DNA of 64,000 nucleotides. Source: Pseudo-nitzschia pungens. Its lineage: Eukaryota; Bacillariophyta; Bacillariophyceae; Bacillariales; Bacillariaceae. Positions 42,110 to 52,909 of this stretch are shown piece by piece (positions within the stretch are counted from its first letter, which is position 1; every line of letters begins with the position of its first letter). The stretch is taken from contig CM074765.1 of the NCBI GenBank assembly GCA_037355855.1, forward strand, positions 1,240,001 to 1,304,000. The letters run 5' to 3'. The translations under genes and the position numbers were made by a program. The notes below the pieces were generated by a model that was given only the letters and a program-made list of their open reading frames with translations, searched no databases and had not been told where the DNA came from.

Positions 42110-43417
42110 TTTCGCGTCGACGATGTGATGATACGAAAAAGAGCCGTTACTTTCAAGTTTTGAGGCTCTTCGCAATGGAGAATTACTCAAATTAATACCT
42201 CTATGTGTTTTAAAAATTCAATGAAAAGTAAGAAGATTCTGAGTTGTACGATATCGGCATATATACCAGTCAGTTTATCAAACAACATTCATCGTCACGT
42301 AATGCATTTTTCGCCTTCCGAGGATTGGATTTCAGCGATCCTCGTATTTCTTGGTACACAAACGATTGATGATAGTGATTCGAAGGAAAACCTGGATTAC
42401 CGTCGCCCATCGATTTTTTTCGGCGATAGAGCCGCCATACGGCAATGGATTGCAATGTAATCGGGAGTGTAGTTTCTCATCCGAGTACGTAAGGTACCCA
42501 CTCCTACGTTTTTTTACGCGTAATCGTGATTCTTGAATACTGGTGCAGGTAGGTATGTGACATAAGGTAACACTTCTAATATTAATATAACTGTTCTTTA
42601 CCGCATTTATTCTTTTAATCGAACTTACTATGGAGAAATAGAGCTCTATTTACCCACGTACGTACGCGCATGCGCAAAATTCAGACCTGGGCCCATCGCC
42701 AGAGACGTGGAGAAATCCCACCTATGTATCAATCATATGTGTCCATTATGAATCGGTACGTACATACCTTTCAAGAAGCATCCAGTATTATGACCCCTGT
42801 CCAGAACGACGTGCGATTAGAACGTAAAATAAGGCTTACTTTTACGTAAGGTTACGCGTACTCAAAGGGGTTACTTACTTTTACGTAATTTACTCGTCTA
42901 ACAACTTCGCATCGCCCCTGTACGTACAGTACGGTAACTTACCGTAGAGCGACCAATACGGTAACGAGTACGTACGACGTGATGAGATGCGTGTAGTACA
43001 CGTAGCAACTACTGGTAAGATTATTGTACTTATTCACTCTACGAACTGCAGCAATGGTAAGGTTACTGTAGGCGACTGTAGGGATCTTTTGGATCTTGTA
43101 TTGAGAATTTTGAGAAATCCCACTGAGTAATGAGAGCAGCCGTCAAGCATTGAAACTCATCAGCAGCTTACTTCGCGGTGGCACCATCGATCATCGATCA
43201 CCGATCAGCAAACCCTCCGTATCAGTTATTCAGTCAAGCGGACTTTGTCCCCTTACCTCTACTAGAAATCGACGAACGAGGCGAGCGCACTATCGCGAAT
43301 CACCTTAGTATACCGTACACACAAGACAAGCACAACGAAAAATCGTCCTTTTTCTGCAGAACTATTCCGGAGCTTCGTACTGCAGACTTGAGATCTTGCC
43401 GCCATTGCTTTCTTACA
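42110..43417. other. Divergent intergenic region
   Basis: Shared upstream region of the repeat protein and the first methyltransferase. Contains two GTAAGGTTAC motifs (42846, 43057) and many CGTACG/TACGTA palindromes around 42655-42970. No gene seen; the frame that extends upstream from the methyltransferase ATG has no in-frame ATG with better support. Confidence 0.5.
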
Positions 43418-44709
43418 ATGTCGGCCAAAGAAAGTTACACAGCGAAACTCCAACTCAGCAAGACCAAGATTCATCGAGTCACAACGATTTCCTGGTGTGT
43501 CTGCTTCCTCCTTTTCTTTTCCATGCGTCGCTTTGCAACGGCATTTTCTTGCCTCAAAGCTTCTTCGAATTACAAAAACAATCATCAAAACAACAGCATC
43601 ATGACTCTCCTCGATCGGGCGAAATTTCTCTCGGCATCCGCCGCCACATTTGCATCCGGGACCGCGGGTTTTGTCGCCGCCAATTCAAATCCCGAAGAGT
43701 GCGCGGCCAAGGGTGTCGACGACTCCATCGGCAGCAACAATCCCCGTTACATCGACAAGGAACTCCAGATGACCTACGGAGACGACGGAAACGGAAATCC
43801 GCGCACCCGTGGCATCTTGGTTCGTCGCCTGACGGGCGATTCGACCCCGTACAAGTTCCCGGTTCAGCCCGTCCGATTGGTCCAGACCTGGCCGGAAGCA
43901 TGGCCGTTTCAAGAGCAAGACTTTTCCCGGAGCGATCCCAGCAACGACAAGGGCTTTTACACCATCCCCAAGCTCGTTTATCACATCGACGAACCAGCTG
44001 TTGCTTCGCTGACACAGTATTATCGCAAAAACATACCGGCCAAGTCGGATGTTCTGGATATTTGCTCCTCGTGGGTATCTCATTACCCGCTGGAATTCCC
44101 CGATACAATGAACAGCATCAGCGCAACCGGCATCAGCGGTCTCGAACTGAGTTTCAACGACCAACTGACGGGTGGCTACGAGGCCAGAGACCTGAACGAG
44201 AACCCGAGCCTGCCTTACAAGGACGAATCATTCGACGTGGTGACCTGCGTTGTGTCCATCGATTACCTGATCGAGCCGGTCAAGGTTCTGAAAGAAGTCC
44301 ACCGTGTGTTGCGTCCCGGAGGCAAAGTGATCGTCTCGCAGTCGAATCGGTGTTTTCCAACCAAGGCCATTGCAATGGTGCGTATCCATTCCGGATGGCT
44401 TTTGAGTTCTCTACTAGTTTTATCTAGCTCGATCGAAAGGGAAACCCGTTGTCTCGTCCAAACTCATGCACGAACTCTTTTTGCAAACTTCTCTCGAACG
44501 CATTTCTCTCTGCTGCCTTCCATTTTGACAACGCACAGTGGCTACAAATGAATGATCGGCAGCATCTCGAATTGATCAATGGCTACTTTCAATATGCCGG
44601 TGGTTTTGAACCCCGCAATGCCTTCGACATCACTGCGACGCTACCGGACAATGGATACAGAGATCCCATGTTCATTGTGGAGGCCGTAAAGGAATCCAAA
44701 GCGACGTGA
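43418..44709 (+). CDS. Plastid-targeted SAM-dependent methyltransferase, copy 1
   Basis: Exons 43418-44377 and 44539-44709; the 161-nt intron (GTGCGT...CACAG) falls between KAIAM and WLQMND. The product has 376 residues. The start is chosen because it gives a signal peptide (ISWCVCFLLFFSMRRFATAF) ending in an ATAF motif, the plastid-entry site of complex algae. A hydrophobic patch (FLSASAATFASGTAGFVAA) follows. The methyltransferase fold shows SDVLDICSSWVSHYP (motif I variant), FDVVTCVVSIDYLIEP, and HRVLRPGGKVIVSQSNRCFP, matching class I small-molecule enzymes. Motif I lacks the usual GxGxG glycines, having CSSWVSH instead, as does the second copy, so this is a family trait rather than damage. 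Substrate unknown. Its paralogue at 61016 is about two-thirds identical by eye. It converges with the DUF2470 gene. Confidence 0.87.
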
Positions 44710-45010
44710 TCTAATCCGGACTCGGAATGACGGGTTTACTTTTCATCGGACGAAGCACAGTGTTCGACGCGTAGGCGACCACTTGTACGGTGCACGAACG
44801 CACTGTTACAAGGAAATTAGCGTTTCATATTCATGATTTCGAGCAATTCCATGTCATAACGTTTCGTCCTATATTACAGTACCATAAAGTGACGCGATAC
44901 CTACTCTGACATTCACTTGTTCGCGTATGTGGCATCCGACGAGCGGTTTGGTGTTTCGATCGCTGATTCCAAATCGTGTCGGGTACCTTCTAGCTCCCAG
45001 CCGTGGCAAA
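44710..45010. other. Short intergenic, tail-to-tail
   Basis: About 300 bases between convergent genes; nothing recognisable beyond general AT content. Confidence 0.4.
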
Positions 45011-45640
45011 CTATTGGACGGACCTCGGAGATCTTTGTCGGTTCCTGCCAGTCCAGTAGAAGCAGCCACCGGCCACGACCACCACTCCCGCGACAAGAAC
45101 CTCCCGCCTGCGCTGTTTCAGAGCCTTTCGCGTCGCTTGGGCCACCATCTTCCACACCCGCTGGTAGTATTCGTGTTCGATCTTGTACAAGACTCCCAGC
45201 CGATCGTACGCTTGGCGGTGCATCGCCACGGCGATCGCGTGGAGCTCCCTGGCCTGCTCGATCCGCCGATCGTAGGGCACCCGCACGTTGGATAGCACAC
45301 GCCGGTCGTCCTCTTCCCCAACGGCAACCTCGAGTAAGAACCCTTTCGTGTCCAGGGCGGTGATCTTGGCCGATGCGATGGAGACTTCCCGGTTCTGCAC
45401 TCGTGCGAGGAGAAAAGCACCGTCGTCGTCGTCGTCGTCGTTGCTGCTCCCTTCCAACCCGGTCGCGAGGGCCAGCACGTAGGCTACGAGACTGTCTTCG
45501 TGATCCTCGTTCATGTGTCTCATGACCCGCGGCGCGTGCTTTTGAATATCGGCTTCGAGTTTGGAGACGGCCACCCCGTCTTCGTGGGTGGGATCCATCG
45601 ACGGCTGTGATGATTCCGGAGGTTTGCTTGGATCCGTCAT
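45011..45640 (-). CDS. DUF2470 (HugZ-like) domain protein with C-terminal membrane anchor
   Basis: Intact 209-residue frame from the ATG at 45640. After a polar start the domain opens with ADIQKHAPRVMRHMNEDHEDSLVAYV, the hallmark of DUF2470 (MN.DH.D.l..Y). A core with TALDTKGFLLEVAV and VRVPYDRRIEQARELHAIAV follows. A poly-Asp insertion (SNDDDDDDG) lies in a loop. The C terminus has a basic stretch (ATRKALKQRRR), one hydrophobic helix (EVLVAGVVVVAGGCFYW) and a short basic end, so the protein is probably tail-anchored with the domain facing the cytosol. DUF2470 modules occur in haem-related and FMN-binding-fold proteins. Here the module stands alone and its ligand is unknown. I see no plastid signal. 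Confidence 0.85.
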   Translation of the reverse strand: MTDPSKPPESSQPSMDPTHEDGVAVSKLEADIQKHAPRVMRHMNEDHEDSLVAYVLALATGLEGSSNDDDDDDGAFLLARVQNREVSIASAKITALDTKGFLLEVAVGEEDDRRVLSNVRVPYDRRIEQARELHAIAVAMHRQAYDRLGVLYKIEHEYYQRVWKMVAQATRKALKQRRREVLVAGVVVVAGGCFYWTGRNRQRSPRSVQ

Positions 45641-46491
45641 CTTGCGGGCTCTAACCCTTCGATCGCTTGTCGGTCGATTTTCGCTCCTATCGTTTCCACA
45701 ATCGCGCGTTTTTTTACCGAACTCCGCAACCTACTGCGGCTCCGGAATGGCTTCTTTTCGATTGAGAGAGAGAGAGAGAGAGAGAGATCGCCGTTGTTGT
45801 TTTCCTCCTCGTCACGTTCTTCATGCATTACCGGTTCTCGATTCTCGCTTCGGGATTTCGGAATTGGGAATGGCGAAGGGGCACGATCTCTTTCTCGAGA
45901 GGGAAAGAACGGCGCGTGCAATGCATGAAACATGGATCGGGATAACCTTAGGATTTTGAGAGAATCGAATCAATCAATCAATCAATCAATCGCGACCCCT
46001 GGATCGGGATCCCAGCCTGCCTGGAATCTTGTTTATTGAGTCACGATTATGACGTCGCCATATCCCACAGGCGAAACGAGCGTACGTCATTTGCGACCAA
46101 CTCGGACTGACCATTCCCATTGTCGTCCCCGTCACCATTGCAACCCATATGTTGTCTAGGAAATGTGCCGTAAGCTAAGATTACCGTACGCACAGCAGTT
46201 AGCGATTCGATTCAACGTTATCCCGTCGTCACAACATTGCCAATCCGCGCCAATGGAACCGGGCTCGAACCGCGTGTGTACGGTGATCTACGAGGAATGC
46301 ATAAATCTTATCTCGTTTTTGATGTCACGAAAATCTTTGCGAAATTAGTCGACCGAGCATCCCACACCCGTTGGACTAAGATTAACCTTACGGCATCACA
46401 CACACGCCTAAGAACACTTCAAGCAGCGCATCGGCACCGAACAACTCGTAGACTAACTATTTGAGTTTCGTGCTTGTCCAAAAGAGGGGAA
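45641..46491. other. Divergent intergenic region
   Basis: Shared upstream region of the DUF2470 and PsbP-like genes. Contains a (GA)n run at 45764-45787, an (AATC)n run near 45966-45990, and an ATTAACCTTACGG motif near 46380. No gene seen. Confidence 0.45.
45764..45787. repeat. (GA)n dinucleotide repeat
   Basis: About twelve GA units between the DUF2470 and PsbP-like genes, 125-150 bases upstream of the DUF2470 start. Confidence 0.85.
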
Positions 46492-47820
46492 ATGTATCGG
46501 GAGAACGCGTCGATGGCTTCACGACAGCGATGCTTCCTGGGTTGGGCAATCCGGTTGCTTCTGTCTATCGCCTCGGTGTTGGTGTTGGTGTTGGAAATCA
46601 AAGCGTTTCAGAGCAATCTTCCGCAGAGTTTGAGGTCGAATCATCCGAGGCAGGAGCAACGGCAGCGCGCGGAGGAAACGCAGCAAGCCGAGAGACGGAA
46701 TCGGAATCGAATCATTCCCCTCGGAATCCGATCGAACGACGACGTCCGTGATCGAGTCCGGACGGGAACACCCGCCGACGATTGCGAGAGTCGGAAGGGC
46801 AACCCTCGCGATCCGGATGCTTCGATGTCACGGAGGGCCTTCGCTGCGAGCTTGAGCGCGAACATGGCCTCCGCGACGTTCCTCCTCCCACAACTTGCCG
46901 TGGCAAACGGGTTGGAAGACGACGAGGACGAGGACGAGGACGATTCGGAAGAGCTGGTCTCCGACAACGACGAGGACGACGCGCCGGTTTCCATGGTCGA
47001 CTACCTCGTCAAGGATTTCACGGTATCTCTCCCCGACAACTGGAAAGTCCTCACCGAATTCGACAAGGACGAGGTGGGCGGCGCGAAAGGAGCCTCGTAT
47101 CCGACCCTTTTTTCCGCCGTCGACGTCCGCACCGGGAGCCTCCTCACGGTGGTCCAGGAGGAAGCCTGCGGCCTGGAGGATCTGGCCAAATCCAAGGATC
47201 CCGGTTCTCCGTTGGTGTGCGACTTTGCCCAGCCCAAGGAGGGCGCCCCCCCCCTGTTTTCGACCGAAACCTACGCCAGGGACGCGACCCAGCTGCTGAT
47301 CCGGCACGACGACCGCGAAAAGGCCAACAGCGCTTCGCTGGGTGGGAGCAGCATCAGCAAGCTGGTCGACACCAATCTGGTCGGCTACGGGAGTTCCTAT
47401 GCCAAGGGCGTGGACTCCACAATGACGGCGGTCACCTACTTCGAAACGCGGTCGGCGGTGCTGGACCTGGAGGCTACCACCACGACCATCAGCCTCGACC
47501 AAGCGGATCCGATCGAGCGTCGGGTCCTCGCCAAGGCGGTGGCCACCACCACAACCATTACGAGAACCACAGAGGTGACCGACGAAGCCGTTTCCTCCAC
47601 CGAAGCCGCCGCGGAATCACCGGAAGAACCCGACGGCGACGTCCGATCGGAAGAACCACCGGCACCTTCCGATTCATCATCGCCTTCTCCTTCTGCCGAG
47701 TCCGTTGGGAAGGAGTCCGATGACGCGGGCAGCTCCGGTCCCGCCGCCGAATCGAACGCGCCGATGCCAACCGCGCGGGAGGCACCGACCGAAGGCGCCG
47801 ATGCCAACCCAACGGATCCG

Positions 47821-47852
<32 letters not shown>

Positions 47853-48786
47853 CGAGTTGCCTCCGTCCACATCCGACACGGGGGGAGAAACAAATGCTCC
47901 GCAAACACCGGCAGGCGACACCGGTGCCACACCTACCGCGGAAGCATTGCAAGAATTTTCCGCAAACGAAGCATCCGGCGCACCGACGGAGCCAACAGCC
48001 GCGGTGACTCCCGCGAGTGCGAGTGCGAGTTTCGATACCGCCCCGATCCTCGAACGAGGGAACGCCCCCGTCGGAGCCACCGTGACAGCCATGATGGCGG
48101 TGGTGGCATCCGTAGCCTCCGGCTCGTCGCCGACCGACGACCCCGCCGAACTCTCCGCGGAGACGATTGCGCAACCGAACGCCGCGGATCCCCCGGAACT
48201 CGGTGCCGCGGCATCCGCATCCGCGACGAGCGAGTCGCCGCGAGCGTCGACGGCGGCTCGCTCCGGCGATGCGACCGACGAGACCGCGGACGCCGAAACC
48301 GCCGCCGGAAAGGAAGCGTCCGGCGCGGATTCTTCTTTTGCGTCCCCCGCCCCCGAGCGGCCCGAACCCCAAGCGACTCCCGATGCCGCTTCCCGCGACG
48401 ATGATTCGGGTGCGATCGGGGTTCCACCGAACACCCGCGACGAGAGGACGCCGTCGGGATCGCCCGCAAACCGGGAGAAGGGACCGCCATCGGAACCCGA
48501 AACTCCCGCTACCGCTACCGCTCCCACCGCTGCCGCTACCGCTCCCACCGCTACCACCACTACGACAACCAGCAGCACGATACGATCGACCACGGTGGTC
48601 AGCATTTGGTTGACCGCGCCGGTCGACGAGTGGGAACGACGGGTTACGGGGGACCTATTGAACGACGTCTGGGACAGCGTCAAGTACAACAACGTCGGCG
48701 GCAAGAGGAAACAAAGGGCGGCGAGCGACGCTCCGGAGGAAGACGACACCCTGAACGCGCAGCTCCTCTTGCTGAACCGAAACTGA
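46492..48786 (+). CDS. PsbP-like thylakoid-lumen protein with a large internal low-complexity insertion
   Basis: 764 residues from the ATG at 46492 (a second ATG at 46513 is equally possible). The leader is tripartite: an ER signal (RLLLSIASVLVLVLEIKAFQS, ASAF-like site), a basic transit region, and a twin-arginine thylakoid signal (SRRAFAASLSANMASATFLL) ending at LAVA-NG. After an acidic run the PsbP-type sheet begins (VKDFTVSLPDNWKVLTEF, PTLFSAVDVRTGSLLTVVQEE) and continues through DATQLLIRHDD and GSSYAKGVDSTMTAVTYFETRSA. About 250-300 residues rich in Ala, Thr, Pro, Ser and Glu follow (about 47490-48560). The fold then resumes with TVVSIWLTAPVDEWERR and a final helix (LLNDVWDSVKYN) like the PsbP C terminus. 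PsbP relatives assist photosystem assembly or oxygen evolution; the exact member is unclear. The frame is intact. Confidence 0.8.
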
Positions 48787-49684
48787 ACCGAACCGAAGCC
48801 TCTCCGTTTCGATCGATGACGAAAGGAAACCGAAATTTTCGATGCCGCCTGCCGGTGGCGGTGCCTCGCTGCTCGGTTCGGAACGAACGAAAACGATAGA
48901 GACGAAGGAATCGTTCGCTCCGAAAATTAGAATAAAAATAATAAAATAAAGTGTATTGCTCGGGCATTAGCATTAAATTAGTTCTAATATAACATGTAAA
49001 AAACACATACTTTTGTATAAATGCTGGTAAAGCTATTCCATTAAATAACATATAGTATTAACAATATCAATAGTATAATATCATCACAGTATTGAATTCG
49101 GTGACATGTTGTAGTTGTTATTTTCAAAAACATGCTTCCAAAAATCGGTGTTTTGGGATACCATTCATCAGAGGGGGGTTTGCCTGTTGCCATCGGCAAG
49201 AACTGGAATGGAACGGAACGGAACGGAGTGGGGCACACAACAACAAGTCGGGTAAAAAATGCCAGCGTCGATTGACACGGCTCGACACACAATTCAATTC
49301 TCTACACGCAATTAATTTTCCAAGATCTTCGATCTACGGTTTGATTGGTTGGTGGGTTGGTGGGTTGCTCGATCGATCGATCGATCGAATGGCACAAGCC
49401 TTACATCCCGAGTGGCTTCCTCGATCGCAATTTGTTGCAGCACCCCTTCCACCGGACTCACTCGGCTCGGATTGGATTCGGTACTACCGCAAACTGGCAC
49501 GCAAAGAGAGGCATCGACAAATGCATGCGACGCATGTACGCATGCGATACATTCCGTAGGGTCCCATCTCGTGGTCCTCTGCCGGCACTCGCCACGACCC
49601 AGAAACCGGGCTCGCAAGCTCGCTCGCTAGCTAGCTTGCAGTGCCGGTTTGCCTTCCTGCCTGCCTTCCTGCCTGCACACTCCG
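48787..49684. other. Intergenic, tail-to-tail
   Basis: Between the PsbP-like and HECT genes. AT-rich at 48900-49100, with a GGAAC pentamer run near 49205-49225 and a (GATC)n run near 49370-49388. No gene seen. Confidence 0.45.
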
Positions 49685-52638
49685 TTACTCAATGTCGAAT
49701 CCGGTCGCGGACATGGTCACGGCCAGCTTGAGGCGTTCCTGGAGTTGCTCCTTGGTGTCGTAGAGGGGCAGATCGATGCGGTTGAAGCAGGTGTGCGCCC
49801 GGGGGTAGAAGCAAATCTCGGCCGAGACGCCGTGGATGGTAAAGTTGCGGATGTTCCCGTCGTTCGACTGCAGGACCCCGAATCCCCGCGAGGGAACCCC
49901 GCTGGTCCCCGTCACAAAGAGCAGGAGGCGGGCCCTCATCTCGTCGTTGAATTCCTCGAGGGTCTCCCAGAACCATTCGACCTTGGGGTGGTGGACGCCG
50001 AATTCCTCGAATAATCCCGAGTATTCGGTGTGCGTCTTCCAGTCGTCGAGATCGATGTGTGGGAGGCCGCACATGATGAGTTCCAGTTCCTGGTAGTCAA
50101 ATATGGTGAGCAGAGGTTCCGGGATGACGTCGAAAAATCCCAGGAGCAATTCGTTGAGTTGGGGCTTGACGCTGCCCATGAGTTTGTACTTGAGGCACGC
50201 CTCGACGTATTCGGGGAAGTTGTCGTTGGTGACCTCGATGTTGGCGCCGTCCTTGACCAGCTCTACCTCGTTTCGGACCCCCATCATTTCGGTGGTGATG
50301 GTAAAGTCGAGGCAGAGAACGGAAATGTCTTCTCCCCGTTCGTGCATGCTCTGGAGTTGCTTGATATTGTTGTAGTATTCTTCGTCGACGGACTCCAGGT
50401 CCTTAAAGTAAATGGGCCAACCGAGAATGTGTTTGTAGAGGTGCTTGACCATGTGTCCGTTTACGAGTTGTCGATCGAACATGGCCTTGCCCATGACCCG
50501 GCCCAAGAATCGATAATAGACCAAGTGATCCTCGCAGCAATATTCTGTCGTTTCGAGATTTATGGGAATAAGAATGCCAATTTGGATGCAAAGTGTCCCA
50601 AAAAAAAAAAAGTTATTCGATCGAAAATCGATGAAACGAGCAATTCATTAATCAAGCAAGCAAACCAGTGAGCGAGTCGGACCACCACCAAAAATAAAAA
50701 AAAAACACGCAATCCACAACCCCCCAAAAAAAAGAAAAACAACAACAAAAAATCAATACAACAACAACAACAACAACAACCACAAAAATCCCGGCACCCC
50801 ACGACCCCACGACTCCACTCACCGCTCGCCGGATTGATGTCCATGGACATCTGGTTGGTCGCCGAGGAAACCCACAGCCCCATGTCCGGGTCGAAGATTT
50901 CCTGGCAGACCAGCTCGAACCACTCGCGGGCCAGACCGCCGGCGTCGATGCCCATCTCCCCGATGAACTCGAACCGCCAGGACTTGCGCAGGTCCTTCCG
51001 GCTGAGGCTCATGACGGCGTCGACCGAGTCCCCCAGCAGGTACTGCCGGCGGATGTTCATGCGCATGTGTCCCTCGTCCCACACGACGCAGAGCTCGGCG
51101 CACGTGTCCTGGAACCACTGGGCCTTTTCGTCGAAGGACTTCATCTGGGCCTTGGCCAGGTCTCCGTAGTTGAGGAGTTCCCGGCCGTCGGTCGACTTGA
51201 TGGTCGAGTCGACCACCGATTCGGTGGCCGGGACCAGGTCCAGCAGGCCGTTTCGGATGCGGGGATCCTCTCCCTGCAGGAATCGCAGCCGGCGGACGTA
51301 GGCCGATTTTTCCATGTGGAACCGGCGGGTGGCGATCATGTCGAGCTCTCCCTTGTCGTCGATCCGGATCCACTGGAACTTGAGATCGAGCCGGACGGAT
51401 CGCGTCCATCCGTCCCGGTCGTACTTGAGCCGGATGCGGTGCATCTCGTTGGAGGCCGACTTGGGGTTGGAGGCCTGCGCGTTCTGCGCCTGCGTCAGTG
51501 CCAGGGGAAGCCGGAAGCGGATCTTCTGTCCCGGTCCGGCGTTGTCGGGACAATTGACCAGGACCCGAACCCCTCCCGCCAGCAGGGCAAAGGGAGCCCC
51601 CGGCTGGACGCCCCGGGGCACCGTCACCTCGAAGAGCTGGGTGCTCTCGGGCTGGGACACCGACCCCGACGCCGCCGACGACAAGGGTGGGCCGTCGGTT
51701 CCCGAGGATCCCTGCCGGGAGTACCCCCTCGGTTCCTTTGGGCCCGTGCCCGGGCCCGTGACATCCGAAAAGCCGGAATTCATGCTGGCATCGCCAAAGC
51801 CGCCCTGGCCGATGCTGGCGTTTCCCTGCTCCTGCTGCTGTTGTTGTTGTTGTTGTTGTTGCTGCCACTGCTGGATCGAGGAGTCCTGAAAGTCGTCCTC
51901 CGTGTCCGGCAGGGGAGGCGGGACGATCCGAACCGAGACTCCCGGGGCAGCGTTCGGCGGACAGGTCACCATGAGCGGGAGTCCCCGGATGGTGACGGGA
52001 AACTTTTCTCCGGGCAGGACTCCGTCCGGAACGGGCACCATGTAGGCCGGGGGATTGCTTCCGGAAATCCGTCGGACCTCGGGGGAGTACTGCTGCCTTT
52101 GTTGTTGCAGTTGCAGCTGTTGCTGTTGCAGTTGTTGCTGCAGTTGTTGCTGCTGTTGTTGTTGTTGTTCCTGAACGTCGTTGAGTGAGGAAGAAGAGGA
52201 GGAATTTCCAATTCCGTTTGTCTGGCTTTCGGATTCGTTGCTGATTCGTCGTCTCGGTGGCGATTCATCTTCGGTAGCCATGTTTGGAGTGAGGCTGTTG
52301 CTGCTTGGATTGTTGTTAGTGTTAGTGTTAGTGTTGTTGTTAGTGTTGTTATTGTTGTTGTTCGAAAGGGTGCTCGGAGTGCTGCCGTTGCCGTTCCCTC
52401 TGTTGCCGTTGTCCGTTGGCACGGTGATCTGCAGATACTGCCCCGGCTGCGAATCCAGGGGACACCGGACCCGGACGATTCTCGTGCCGGCGTAGACCTG
52501 GAATTCCTCTCCCGGCTGGATGTTTTCGGGAACCATCACCCGAAAGACGGTTCTGTTGTTGGCTCCCGGCGTTCCCTTGTTGCCCCTCTCCCCCTGGCGG
52601 TTTCCCGCCCTCGGCCGCAATTTGTTCCAGAACGCCAT
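49685..52638 (-). CDS. HECT-type E3 ubiquitin ligase with three N-terminal beta-like repeats
   Basis: Exons 52638-50823 and 50544-49685 join (intron 278 nt, GTGAGT...CGACAG) to 891 residues; the junction rebuilds NPASEYCCEDHLVYYRFLGR, a normal HECT sequence. The N-terminal part has three copies of a roughly 40-residue repeat of form VPxGVxPGxxFxV...V.CPxxAxPGQ (near residues 33, 215 and 330), separated by Asn/Ser-rich and long Gln-rich stretches. The HECT domain follows (FEFIGEMGIDAGGLAREWF, FIGRV-like FLGRVMGKAMFD), ending with the active-site loop RAHTCFNRIDLPLY, in which the Cys accepts ubiquitin from the E2. The C-terminal part (about 400 residues) resembles NEDD4-family HECT domains, but WW and C2 domains are absent. 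The N-terminal repeats probably bind substrate or ligand. The intron contains CAA repeats and long A runs. Confidence 0.92.
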
Positions 52639-52662
52639 GGCGGAATGACTCGATCAGTCGAT

Positions 52663-52750
52663 TCAACTCGATTCGATTCGATTCGATTGAATTCGATTGA
52701 ATTCGATTGAATTGAATTCGATTGAATTGAATTGAATTCGATTGAATTCA
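52663..52750. repeat. (ATTCG/ATTGA)n compound pentamer repeat
   Basis: Tandem ATTCG units that change into ATTGAATTCG units, starting 25 bases upstream of the HECT ATG, hence in its 5' UTR or core promoter. Confidence 0.85.
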
Positions 52751-52880
52751 ACGGATTCGCTAACCGACAAAGTCACGAACCCCAAGCTAGTAACAGTTGG
52801 TGGAGATACTAATTTGCTGCCGACTGTCTCTGCGTTGGCAGCCGTAGGGCAGTACTTGGACTGTACCTAGATCGATCGAT

Positions 52881-52909
52881 CGATGGATGGATGGATGGAT
52901 GGATGGATG
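52881..52909. repeat. (GGAT)n tetranucleotide repeat
   Basis: Six or seven GGAT units following a (GATC)n run at about 52871-52884. Confidence 0.85.

Noticed and set aside
47436..48749. 437-codon minus-strand frame opposite the PsbP-like gene
   Set aside because: Ala/Val/Ser-rich shadow of the low-complexity insertion; no independent support.
51067..52188. 373-codon plus-strand frame opposite the HECT gene
   Set aside because: Leu-rich shadow of poly-Gln codons; the opposite strand has a clear family match.
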